Program-made: the position numbers and the translations under genes | The notes under the pieces: generated by a model | Database searches by the model: none | Seen by the model: only the letters and a program-made list of their open reading frames with translations | What the model was told of the DNA's origin: nothing | Assembly (NCBI GenBank): GCA_913031435.1 | Contig: CAJWFD010000012.1 | Location: 1 to 58,843, forward strand | DNA: 58,843 nucleotides | Source: an uncultured Cryomorphaceae bacterium | GTDB taxonomy: Bacteria; Bacteroidota; Bacteroidia; Flavobacteriales; Schleiferiaceae | Direction: 5' to 3' | Shown: in pieces, positions 52,030 to 58,843 of the stretch | Numbering within the stretch: the first letter of the stretch is position 1 | How the letters are laid out: every line of letters starts with the position of its first letter

Positions 52030-52821
52030 ATGAAAAAGTATATTTTATTTATGGTTTTTTTCGGCGCCACCACATATTCCTACACAAATAGTGGGGGTGC
52101 ACCTGCTGGATACAGTGGATCACCAGCTTCCAGCGGTCAAACCTGCTCAGGAGGCTATTGTCATGGTGGTGGAACAGCCAGTGGGTTAGAATTAATTGAC
52201 ATTAGCTTTTCTCAAGATTCCGTCATTAATGGTGACAACCTGACTGTTTCAATTAATGTAAATACCGGAGGTTCATCGAATAAGGTGGGCTTTTCATCCA
52301 GTGTGGAAGATGAAAACGGGAACACTTACACACCCATCAGTGTAGCTACAGGAAGTCAGCTTTCAGGCGATTATGTCACACACAACAGCTCCAGTACGTC
52401 GGTGAGTAACGACTCAATTAATTGGAGTTTTAATATACAAGAAGCTAATTATCCCGATAGTTTAACAGTTTATGCAGCTGTTAACTTCACAAATAGTGAT
52501 GGAGGAAAATCCGGAGATTACACGATCAAAACACAAAAAACTTTGTATAAAAATTTAGTTTTTAATGTTGATGAAAGCACCTTAAACGCACTGGTCATAG
52601 GTCCTAACCCAGCGCATGATTTCATTAAGGCAAGTTCTATTGGCTTGACAGAAATACGCCTATACAGCACTACAGGTAGATTCCTTGGGCTAGAAGCCTA
52701 CGGGATGAGCAATGTAGATGATATTCAAATAGACGTAAGTCAGTTGGCCAGGGGGAATTACATCCTACATGCTTTGTTTGAGGACGGATCTATTCGCTAT
52801 AAACACGTTGTTTTAAACTAA
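52030..52821 (+). CDS. T9SS-sorted secreted protein with choice-of-anchor V-like domain
   Basis: A 263-residue exported protein. After the signal peptide (MKKYILFMVFFG) comes GGAPAGYSGSPASSGQTCSG, then a CH motif (CSGGYCHGG, about 38-46), resembling the 'choice-of-anchor V' domain that normally reads TGAPGE..C..CH. A beta domain runs to about 180, and the C-terminal 80 residues (VIGPNPAHDFIKASS, RLYSTTGRFLG, LARGNYILHALF) are a type A T9SS sorting domain. The short CxxxxCH spacing is not a standard c-type heme site. DUF4271 follows after 12 bases. Start at 52030 preferred over 52006. Confidence 0.82.
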   Translation: MKKYILFMVFFGATTYSYTNSGGAPAGYSGSPASSGQTCSGGYCHGGGTASGLELIDISFSQDSVINGDNLTVSINVNTGGSSNKVGFSSSVEDENGNTYTPISVATGSQLSGDYVTHNSSSTSVSNDSINWSFNIQEANYPDSLTVYAAVNFTNSDGGKSGDYTIKTQKTLYKNLVFNVDESTLNALVIGPNPAHDFIKASSIGLTEIRLYSTTGRFLGLEAYGMSNVDDIQIDVSQLARGNYILHALFEDGSIRYKHVVLN

Positions 52822-52833
52822 CTTTACTCCGTA

Positions 52834-53403
52834 ATGGGAGCAAAGTGGATACTGGTCATACTTTTTGGAATGCTTGGGGCTTTTAGGGCGTTATCTCCTG
52901 CATTCTTTAAGCATTGGATAAAAACAGAGTTCAACACCCTCTTTGAAATCAGAAGTGGCTTTTCCGTCAACTTCTTGATGATGATTGGTTGTACCGTATT
53001 TGGGGGGCTTAGTCTAAGTATGCTAGAGCTACCTGAACCTAAGCAAGAATTATATCTCCTTATTCCCTGTGTCATTATCTATCGTGTAATGGCCTCTTTT
53101 GGTATTGCCACTTTATTAAAAGTAAGAGGATCGGCGGTGAAGTATCAACTAGGGCTGTCTATTGCAGCTTCGAGTTATGTCTATCTAGTTACTGCATTTA
53201 TTGTTTTAATTTGTGTCATGACGAGTCTCCCTTCTATCGAAAATTTACTCATGATTATAGGAATCGGGCACCTTGTTGGATTTATTTGGTTTTCCGTGAG
53301 TATTCCTGCATTCCAAAATATAAAAGGTATTGGAACTAAGTATTATGCAATGTTGTACCTTTGCATCCTCGAACTAATACCGATTTATCTAGTCGTCAAC
53401 TAA
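52834..53403 (+). CDS. DUF4271 membrane protein
   Basis: A 189-residue protein with about six hydrophobic helices (4-16, 45-68, 74-95, 105-130, 138-158, 168-187). Helix text such as IYRVMASFGIATLLKVRGSA fits DUF4271, which in Bacteroidota is regularly found just upstream of hemD, as here (7-base gap). Function unknown. Family members are often a little longer at the N-terminus, but no better upstream start was found. Confidence 0.75.
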   Translation: MGAKWILVILFGMLGAFRALSPAFFKHWIKTEFNTLFEIRSGFSVNFLMMIGCTVFGGLSLSMLELPEPKQELYLLIPCVIIYRVMASFGIATLLKVRGSAVKYQLGLSIAASSYVYLVTAFIVLICVMTSLPSIENLLMIIGIGHLVGFIWFSVSIPAFQNIKGIGTKYYAMLYLCILELIPIYLVVN

Positions 53404-53410
53404 GCACCCC

Positions 53411-54169
53411 ATGGCAGAAAACATCTCAAAAGTGAAGTCTATTTTAGTTTCACAACCAGAGCCGACTACGGATTCGCACCCTTTTTTCACTTTAGCAAGT
53501 AAGCATAAAGTTCAGGTTGATTTCCGTTCTTTTATACATGTTGAAGGAGTGACAGCCTCTGATTTTAGGAAGGATAAAATCCAAATTCGCGAGTACCGAA
53601 ATGTACTTTTAACTTCAAAGAACGCTGTGGATCATTATTTCCGCATGTGTGAAGACATGAGGGTATTGATCAGTCCAGATACTAGATATTTCTGTATATC
53701 TGAGGCGATTGCCTACTATTTACAGAAATATGTAGTGTATCGTAAAAGAAAAATATATCACGGAAACTTAACTATAGAGGAGCTTATTCCAACCTTGAAG
53801 AAGTTTAAGAATGAAAAGTTCTTAATGCCATCTTCAGACACATTGAAACCCTCTATCCCCAATGCATTAGAAGACGCGGGGATCGAATATAAAAGAGCCG
53901 TACTATTTAATACGGTGGTTAGTGATCTAAGTGACTTAGAAGATGTTACTTATGATATTCTCGTATTTTTCTCACCTTCAGGAATCAAGTCTTTGTATAA
54001 AAACTTTCCTGAATTCCAGCAGAATGATACCCGATTAGCATGCTTCGGAAGTAGTACTCAAAAGGAAGCGGAATCCATGGGATTGGTTGTTGATATTCCT
54101 GCACCCACCGAAAAAGCTCCGTCGATGACCAAGGCAATTAGCGATCACATCAAAGGCGCTAAGAAGTAA
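53411..54169 (+). CDS. hemD: Uroporphyrinogen-III synthase
   Basis: Closes and inverts ring D of the tetrapyrrole in heme synthesis. The 252-residue protein has the weakly conserved HemD two-lobed layout; it opens SKVKSILVSQPEPTTDSHPFF and has VLLTSKNAVDHYF, VFFSPSGIKSLYKNFPEF, LACFGSSTQKEAESMGL and a late PTEKAPSMTKAISDHI, which fit the Bacteroidota HemD form. Identification leans on these and on the DUF4271 neighbour. A strong terminator begins 19 bases after its stop. Confidence 0.88.
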   Translation: MAENISKVKSILVSQPEPTTDSHPFFTLASKHKVQVDFRSFIHVEGVTASDFRKDKIQIREYRNVLLTSKNAVDHYFRMCEDMRVLISPDTRYFCISEAIAYYLQKYVVYRKRKIYHGNLTIEELIPTLKKFKNEKFLMPSSDTLKPSIPNALEDAGIEYKRAVLFNTVVSDLSDLEDVTYDILVFFSPSGIKSLYKNFPEFQQNDTRLACFGSSTQKEAESMGLVVDIPAPTEKAPSMTKAISDHIKGAKK

Positions 54170-54188
54170 GTAATTTTGTAAATTATGG

Positions 54189-54215
54189 GCCCGACCGTTA
54201 GGTCGGGCTTTTTTT
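54189..54215 (+). terminator. Strong intrinsic terminator directly before rnpA
   Basis: GCCCGACC (54189-54196) pairs with GGTCGGGC (54201-54208) around GTTA and is followed by seven T (54209-54215). The next base is the A of the rnpA start codon. Confidence 0.9.
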
Positions 54216-54614
54216 ATGCGCTACACTTTTTCAAAAAAAGACAAACTCACCAAGAAGGAACACTTTGATGCTTTGTACATAAGCACAAGAGGTGTAAAGT
54301 CCTTCCCTTTCTCCCTGCGCTATGTTCAAATGGAGCTTGATGAAACGGGGCTATCAAGACAAGTAGCGATTGTCGCTCCGAAGCGCGGATTAAAGCACGC
54401 TGTGGACAGGAACAGGTTAAAGCGACAGATGCGTGAGCTATATCGCTTACATAAAGACAAAATCATGGACAGTGGTGTCCAAGAGATCTGGTCGTTGCGT
54501 TATTTAGGAAATCGCTTGAACGATTATGCATTTCTAGAAAAGGGTTACTTGAATTTAATAGAGGTTTACAATGAACAGCGAAAAAAAGAATTGGATTCCA
54601 CGGGTAGCGAATAA
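54216..54614 (+). CDS. rnpA: Ribonuclease P protein component
   Basis: The protein subunit that helps RNase P RNA process tRNA 5' ends. The 132-residue protein opens YTFSKKDKLTKKEHFD, and has the basic RNR helix: VAPKRGLKHAVDRNRLKRQMREL (the RNRxKR core near residue 67), plus a final helix. The start is the only one that fits the family. The ATG directly follows a terminator T run with no leader. Its last 44 bases overlap the S41 protease start. The usual neighbour rpmH is absent. Confidence 0.93.
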   Translation: MRYTFSKKDKLTKKEHFDALYISTRGVKSFPFSLRYVQMELDETGLSRQVAIVAPKRGLKHAVDRNRLKRQMRELYRLHKDKIMDSGVQEIWSLRYLGNRLNDYAFLEKGYLNLIEVYNEQRKKELDSTGSE

Positions 54615-56226
54615 GATCGCTCTTACCCTAGTTGTAGCAGGCGCAGCAATATTTATGGGTGCCTCAACAGGGGATACCTTTGAAACCAGTAAGCAGCTAG
54701 AAGTTTTTACCGCTGTACTCAGAGAGGTACAACTGAGCTATGTCGATGAGATAAGTCCTGAGCTGGCTGTAGGGAGCGCTATTAAAGGCATGCTGAAAGA
54801 GTTGGACCCCTACTCCGTTTATTATCCTGAAGATCGCATAGAAGATGTTCGGCTCATGCAAACTGGTGAATATGGTGGAATAGGCTGTGTGATTCAAAAA
54901 GTAGACGGTGTAGTTCTGATTTCTGACATTAATGACAAAGGGCCAGCTGGCCTAGCAGGTTTGAGAGTTGGTGATGCGCTCATTCAGGTGGGCAACACCT
55001 CACTTAAAGGTAAGAGTGTAAGTGATGTGAGTGCATTGCTAAAGGGTACACCCGGCACAGAGGTAAGTATGGTCATTGAGCGATTCAACCAAGGTTCGCA
55101 AACATTAATGTTCAACAGAGCAAAAATTCAGCAAGACGCTGTACCATTTTACGGCATGCGTGACGACGGGATTGGATATATTTATCTGGAAAGCTTCACA
55201 GACAAAGCCGGATTACAAGTCAGACAAGCAGTACAAGAATTAAAAAAAGAATCTCCAAAAGGACTGATTTTAGACCTTCGAGGCAATGGAGGAGGGCTTC
55301 TGATGGAGGCCGTAAAGATTGTGAGCTACTTCTCAGATACTAAAGATACGATCGTTAGCACCAGAGGTCGTGGCGGAGAAATCCAAGATGTATACAGAAA
55401 GGCTGCTAAAACACTCATGGCTGATCTTCCCCTAGCTGTTCTAGTGGACGGCAGCAGTGCTTCGGCGAGTGAGATTGTAGCAGGGGCTTTACAAGACTTG
55501 GACCGCGGTGTAATTCTGGGTGAAAAAAGTTTTGGCAAAGGACTTGTTCAACAAATTAGACCGCTACCCTTCGGAGCTCAAATGAAAATAACAGTCGCTA
55601 AATACTACACTCCTTCGGGACGTTGTATTCAGAAAGTGAACTATGATAGAGACGTAAACGGTAAGCGTACTAAAAAATCAAAACAACACTCTTTTAGCAC
55701 CTTAAATGGGCGAAATGTGGTTGATGGAGACGGTGTTTATCCTGATTCTACGTTACAAAGTGACTACTACCCCGAGTTCGTCATGGCGATGTCGTCGAAA
55801 GGACTGGACCTCAAGTTCGCTGGCCAGGCAATCGGTGAAATAGATACAGACGCAAACGCTGTAGATTTCGTGGTAGATGATTTACTTTGGAAGAGCTTTA
55901 CCGATTTTCTGGAAACAGCCGGTTTTGACTTTGAGAGTCTGAGTGAAATGAAATTGACCAGTCTCTATGACGATGCTTCTTTGATGGATTATTTAGAGCC
56001 CAACGATATAGAGGCACTACTCAAAATGGTCCAAGAACGCAAGGGCAAGGTATTGAAAGACCAACGTGCCGAAATTTCCGAATATTTAGCTGATTACCTC
56101 GTACAGAAAAACTTTTCTACTCGTGGTGCATTAGAGCGTGGAATGTATAAAGATGCTGTTGTAACAGATGCTGCTAAAATACTATTGAATTCAGGTACGA
56201 TGTCGGCCTTGTTGAGCGTTAAGTAA
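54571..56226 (+). CDS. S41-family C-terminal processing protease
   Basis: A 551-residue CtpA/Prc-type serine protease that degrades or trims periplasmic proteins. One N-terminal helix (about 13-31) anchors it; a PDZ domain spans about 90-170 (GGIGCVIQKVDG, LRVGDALIQVGN), then the S41 core with LDLRGNGGGLL, the catalytic Ser298 in DGSSASASEI and Lys323 in GEKSFGKGLVQ. The region after 380 is an extension. It starts inside rnpA (44-base overlap, different frame), so it is probably co-transcribed. Confidence 0.94.
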   Translation: MNSEKKNWIPRVANKIALTLVVAGAAIFMGASTGDTFETSKQLEVFTAVLREVQLSYVDEISPELAVGSAIKGMLKELDPYSVYYPEDRIEDVRLMQTGEYGGIGCVIQKVDGVVLISDINDKGPAGLAGLRVGDALIQVGNTSLKGKSVSDVSALLKGTPGTEVSMVIERFNQGSQTLMFNRAKIQQDAVPFYGMRDDGIGYIYLESFTDKAGLQVRQAVQELKKESPKGLILDLRGNGGGLLMEAVKIVSYFSDTKDTIVSTRGRGGEIQDVYRKAAKTLMADLPLAVLVDGSSASASEIVAGALQDLDRGVILGEKSFGKGLVQQIRPLPFGAQMKITVAKYYTPSGRCIQKVNYDRDVNGKRTKKSKQHSFSTLNGRNVVDGDGVYPDSTLQSDYYPEFVMAMSSKGLDLKFAGQAIGEIDTDANAVDFVVDDLLWKSFTDFLETAGFDFESLSEMKLTSLYDDASLMDYLEPNDIEALLKMVQERKGKVLKDQRAEISEYLADYLVQKNFSTRGALERGMYKDAVVTDAAKILLNSGTMSALLSVK

Positions 56227-56229
56227 ACC

Positions 56230-57447
56230 ATGCAACGCGATACCATTATTCTATATTATACAGGTGCAGCCGCCGCTGTGCTGCTTCCGTTCGCATTTGA
56301 ATGGCTGAGCCCTGTCTATGGACTTATATTATTGGCAATCGGCGTTGTATATACGCGTCAATGGTCAGTTAAGCTTGTTCAAGTACTTGTATTTACGGCT
56401 TTCTTGGCTTGGCAAATCTTATCCGTTTTTTGGAGCGACTACCGTTCTGCTGGCTGGGCTGATGTTGTTATGGTATTGCCCATAGGGCTGATGGGAGTAC
56501 TACTGTCCCTATTCCACACCAAAAATGGAGCAACATGGATGACGCGCTGGGCAGAGACTTTTGCTTGGGCCACACTTGTCGCTTGGACTTTCGTTTTTTT
56601 AGATAGCATTGTTTCCTATGGATGGGTGAACTATAAATCCTTTGACCTTGGTGGTAGATTAGGGCTACACTTTCAAAGCCTCTATCTGATCATATCGGCA
56701 CTCATACTTGAGCGGAAGATCTGGCGCAAGACCTATAAACTATCAGTACTTAGAGCAGTGGCAGTTTTGTGGCTACTTTTTGGAGTCATTGTACTTAGTG
56801 CTCGTATTCACTTAATACTCGTGCCTGTTTTAATGCTGTTGCGTTTTGCGGAACTAGCATGGCAACATAAGGAACACAGACGTTTTCTTATCCAAACTGC
56901 CGCTGCAGTAGTCATTATATTGGGCAGCTTCGTAGCCGTAATGCCTGGTCCAAGTGGGCGATTGGTTGACTTGAGAAACGAACTTAGGTCGATCGACGGG
57001 AAAGTCAACGGAAAACAAACCAACCATCGGGTTTTTCTATGGAAATATGGTCTACAAGTAGTTCAAAGTAGTCCTTGGATCGGAGTAGGGAACGGAGCTG
57101 GTGAAGAATACCTACACGAAAAACTTAAGACCTGTAAGGCTACTTTTTATCGAGGTAAACAAACCTACTTTTTACATGAATTCAAATACGATTTTCACAA
57201 TATCTATCTCCAAAGTTGTGCAGAAGGTGGTTTGATTGCTGTATTGATATTGATATTGATCCTTGGTTGGGGATTGTGGTTTTCTCATGGCGCCATACGC
57301 TACGCATGGATAACCATTGTTTTTTCAGGTATGACGGAGAGTCTTCTTGATAAGCAAGCTGGAGTGCTGCTAATTACCTTCCTGGTGGCACTGACTGCTT
57401 TGGGAAGTCGAGCAACTAATCTTTCAGGTACAGACGAGGGACTCTAG
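56230..57447 (+). CDS. O-antigen ligase/polymerase-type membrane protein
   Basis: A 405-residue protein with about ten transmembrane helices. The family marker is a large periplasmic loop with WIGVGNGAGEEYLHEKL, then HEFKYDFHNIYLQSCAEGGL, resembling the Wzy_C (O-antigen ligase) HNxYLQ motif. Such proteins join or polymerise surface glycans. No other glycan genes are adjacent, so the acceptor is unknown. It starts 3 bases after the S41 protease and overlaps the convergent murF-alr by 32 bases. Confidence 0.83.
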   Translation: MQRDTIILYYTGAAAAVLLPFAFEWLSPVYGLILLAIGVVYTRQWSVKLVQVLVFTAFLAWQILSVFWSDYRSAGWADVVMVLPIGLMGVLLSLFHTKNGATWMTRWAETFAWATLVAWTFVFLDSIVSYGWVNYKSFDLGGRLGLHFQSLYLIISALILERKIWRKTYKLSVLRAVAVLWLLFGVIVLSARIHLILVPVLMLLRFAELAWQHKEHRRFLIQTAAAVVIILGSFVAVMPGPSGRLVDLRNELRSIDGKVNGKQTNHRVFLWKYGLQVVQSSPWIGVGNGAGEEYLHEKLKTCKATFYRGKQTYFLHEFKYDFHNIYLQSCAEGGLIAVLILILILGWGLWFSHGAIRYAWITIVFSGMTESLLDKQAGVLLITFLVALTALGSRATNLSGTDEGL

Positions 57448-58843
57448 ATCCAATACCGGTCATGACTTCATAAGAAATGGTTCCTGCATCTTTCGCCATT
57501 GCATTAGCGGATTGAAGCGGGCCCAATAACTCAACTTCCTCCCCTTCTTTAACCTTTAATCCGGCAATGCTTACCATGCACATGTCCATGCAGACGTTCC
57601 CTAGAATTTCGCAGCGAACCCCTCGGATATAAACAGCTCCTTTACCGTTCGATAATGATCTTGACAGGCCATCAGCATAACCTACTGGCAAGGTTGCGTA
57701 TTGTGTAGCAGATTCGGCTACAAAACTGCGAGAATAACCCAAAGACTCGCCCTGGCGTAGTGAACCAATTTGTGAGATTTTACACTTCCAACTAAGCACC
57801 TCTTCTAGCGCAGATACACCACCGTAAACACCTACTCCATAAAGACCTAGCCCTAAACGAACCATATTGTGTTGGCTATCAGGGAACCTGTGAATGCCGT
57901 GGGTGTTTAATGCGTGAGCGCACACCGATGGATAATAGGCTTTTACTTGTTTGACAACGTTTGCGAATTGGTCTAATTGACCTCTGGTAAAATCATCCTC
58001 AGCAGGCAGATCAGCCGCCGAGAGATGCGTAAATACTCCTGTCACCTCAACACTTGACACGTCTTGTAATTCTTGCAACAATTCCGGAATCTCCCTAGGG
58101 GCAAAACCCAATCTGTTCATTCCGGTATTTACTTTTAAATGCACGTTCAGAATTTGTGTTCTTGTCACCGACAGCCAATCAAACAACTGATGCCTAGAAA
58201 ACAGTTCTACTTCGCATTCTGACTGGGCCAACATGGGTACCTGTTCAGACTCTACATTTAATACTAAAATAGGCATATCCACTCCTTGAGCTCGAAGCGA
58301 TAGGGCCTCTTGAGCAAAGGCCACACCCAGGTAATCCACATGAAGGTCTTGAAGGAAACGAGCGACTTCTAGCGTTCCTGAACCATAACTCGAAGCCTTG
58401 ACCATCGCCATGACTTTCGTAGTAGGTTCAACAACAGCTTTGAATTTTTGGAGGTTGCGACGCATCGCTCCTAGATTAATTTCCGCCCAAGTGCTGTGGT
58501 ATTGTTTACGCATAGTGGCTGCAAAAGACTCTAGTTTGAATCGACGCTGGCCCTTGATCAACACGGTTATTTGGGAAAGATCTACCGCTGAAAACTCTTG
58601 AACCAAGTCTGATAAATCGCTGGGCTTAGAGATCCACCAAACTCTATCCAAAGCAAAAGTGTCCGTAAGAGTCTTAGCTTGTAGCGTGGTTTCGGGTGAA
58701 GAAAGATGGCTAAGGACCGCCCATTTCTTTTTCGTAGGTGCGCTGGCATTCAACTCTTCTAACGCCCAACGAAGACTTTCCAAGTCTGAACTGTAAGTGT
58801 CCTCGAGAAGATAACCTCCACCCCGAGCACTTCGCATTTGCAT
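57416..58843 (-). CDS. Bifunctional MurF/alanine racemase, C-terminal part (partial)
   Basis: The frame runs off the right edge; 475 residues of the C-terminal side are visible. About residues 1-108 are the end of MurF, the ligase that adds D-Ala-D-Ala to UDP-MurNAc-tripeptide: LLEDTYSSDLESLRWALEEL is the Bacteroidota form of the MurF DxYN motif. The rest is a full alanine racemase, with the PLP lysine in MVKASSYGSG and NTGMNRLGF, SLGYSRSF and the final GIGSRVPRLYL. The fusion, common in Bacteroidota, makes D-Ala and uses it downstream. The apparent Met at the edge is internal. Confidence 0.93.
   Translation of the reverse strand: MQMRSARGGGYLLEDTYSSDLESLRWALEELNASAPTKKKWAVLSHLSSPETTLQAKTLTDTFALDRVWWISKPSDLSDLVQEFSAVDLSQITVLIKGQRRFKLESFAATMRKQYHSTWAEINLGAMRRNLQKFKAVVEPTTKVMAMVKASSYGSGTLEVARFLQDLHVDYLGVAFAQEALSLRAQGVDMPILVLNVESEQVPMLAQSECEVELFSRHQLFDWLSVTRTQILNVHLKVNTGMNRLGFAPREIPELLQELQDVSSVEVTGVFTHLSAADLPAEDDFTRGQLDQFANVVKQVKAYYPSVCAHALNTHGIHRFPDSQHNMVRLGLGLYGVGVYGGVSALEEVLSWKCKISQIGSLRQGESLGYSRSFVAESATQYATLPVGYADGLSRSLSNGKGAVYIRGVRCEILGNVCMDMCMVSIAGLKVKEGEEVELLGPLQSANAMAKDAGTISYEVMTGIGSRVPRLYLKD

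Noticed and set aside
1-58843. CRISPR array, insertion sequence or long direct repeats
   Set aside because: No regularly spaced repeats, transposase genes or terminal inverted repeats were seen; only short terminator hairpins.

Overview
This window is a dense, mostly core-genome stretch of a Bacteroidota chromosome, most likely of the order Flavobacteriales (a Cryomorphaceae/Schleiferiaceae-like marine lineage is my guess; the order is better supported than the family). The evidence is the gene content: type IX secretion (T9SS) C-terminal sorting domains, a PorV/PorQ-type barrel, a TonB-dependent receptor with an N-terminal carboxypeptidase-regulatory-like domain, DUF6089, DUF4271 and DUF4296 proteins, a MurF-Alr fusion, and the gene order CBS-nadK-DUF6089-uppS-bamA-ompH-ompH-murI. 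The promoter style also fits: many starts carry the Bacteroidota -7 box TAnnTTTG a few bases upstream, and Shine-Dalgarno sites are not evident. No phage, insertion sequence, CRISPR array, rRNA or plasmid signature was seen.

Layout. 1-2.7 kb: a truncated class IV aminotransferase coupled to a P-loop sulfotransferase-like gene, tRNA-Val(GAC), a small odd protein with a T9SS-tail-like end, a cold-shock protein and tRNA-Arg(CCG). 2.7-11.4 kb: metG; then divergently ldcA, yraN, a pseudouridine synthase with an altered active site, and an AsmA-like protein; then an M1 aminopeptidase lipoprotein. 11.4-19.4 kb: a small YvlD-type membrane protein, murI and the envelope operon CBS-nadK-DUF6089-uppS-bamA-ompH-ompH, which makes the undecaprenyl carrier precursor and the outer-membrane-protein assembly machinery. 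19.4-26.8 kb: pdxJ and an esterase; a glycosyltransferase-pyrC-DUF4296-DUF2141 operon; an orphan histidine kinase with hemW and a cyclase-family hydrolase. 26.8-36 kb: malic enzyme, hflX, a four-helix membrane protein, an M20 peptidase, a membrane pyrophosphatase with an extra C-terminal domain, and the pyruvate dehydrogenase E1 beta subunit.

36-41.3 kb: the operon etfB-etfA-bifunctional nuclease-nupC-ruvC faces greA-hit. 41.3-50.1 kb: a three-gene secretion cluster consisting of a TonB-dependent receptor, a 1343-residue T9SS cargo protein and a PorV-like barrel, the most accessory-looking part of the window. 50.2-58.8 kb: a Rieske-fold-like lipoprotein, a glutaryl-CoA-dehydrogenase-like enzyme, another T9SS-sorted protein, DUF4271, hemD, rnpA, an S41 protease, an O-antigen-ligase-type membrane protein and the truncated murF-alr.

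The genome is compact: five convergent gene pairs overlap at their stop codons and many co-directional genes overlap or touch. The most interesting points are (i) strong intrinsic terminators lying 0, 16 and 22 bases before the start codons of rnpA, greA and murI, (ii) a pseudouridine synthase whose catalytic Asp reads as Glu, (iii) a pyrophosphatase with a 120-residue C-terminal extension, (iv) the receptor-cargo-PorV triad, and (v) the coupled sulfotransferase/aminotransferase pair. I did not find a clearly new multi-gene system. All calls come from reading the sequence; no database search was run.
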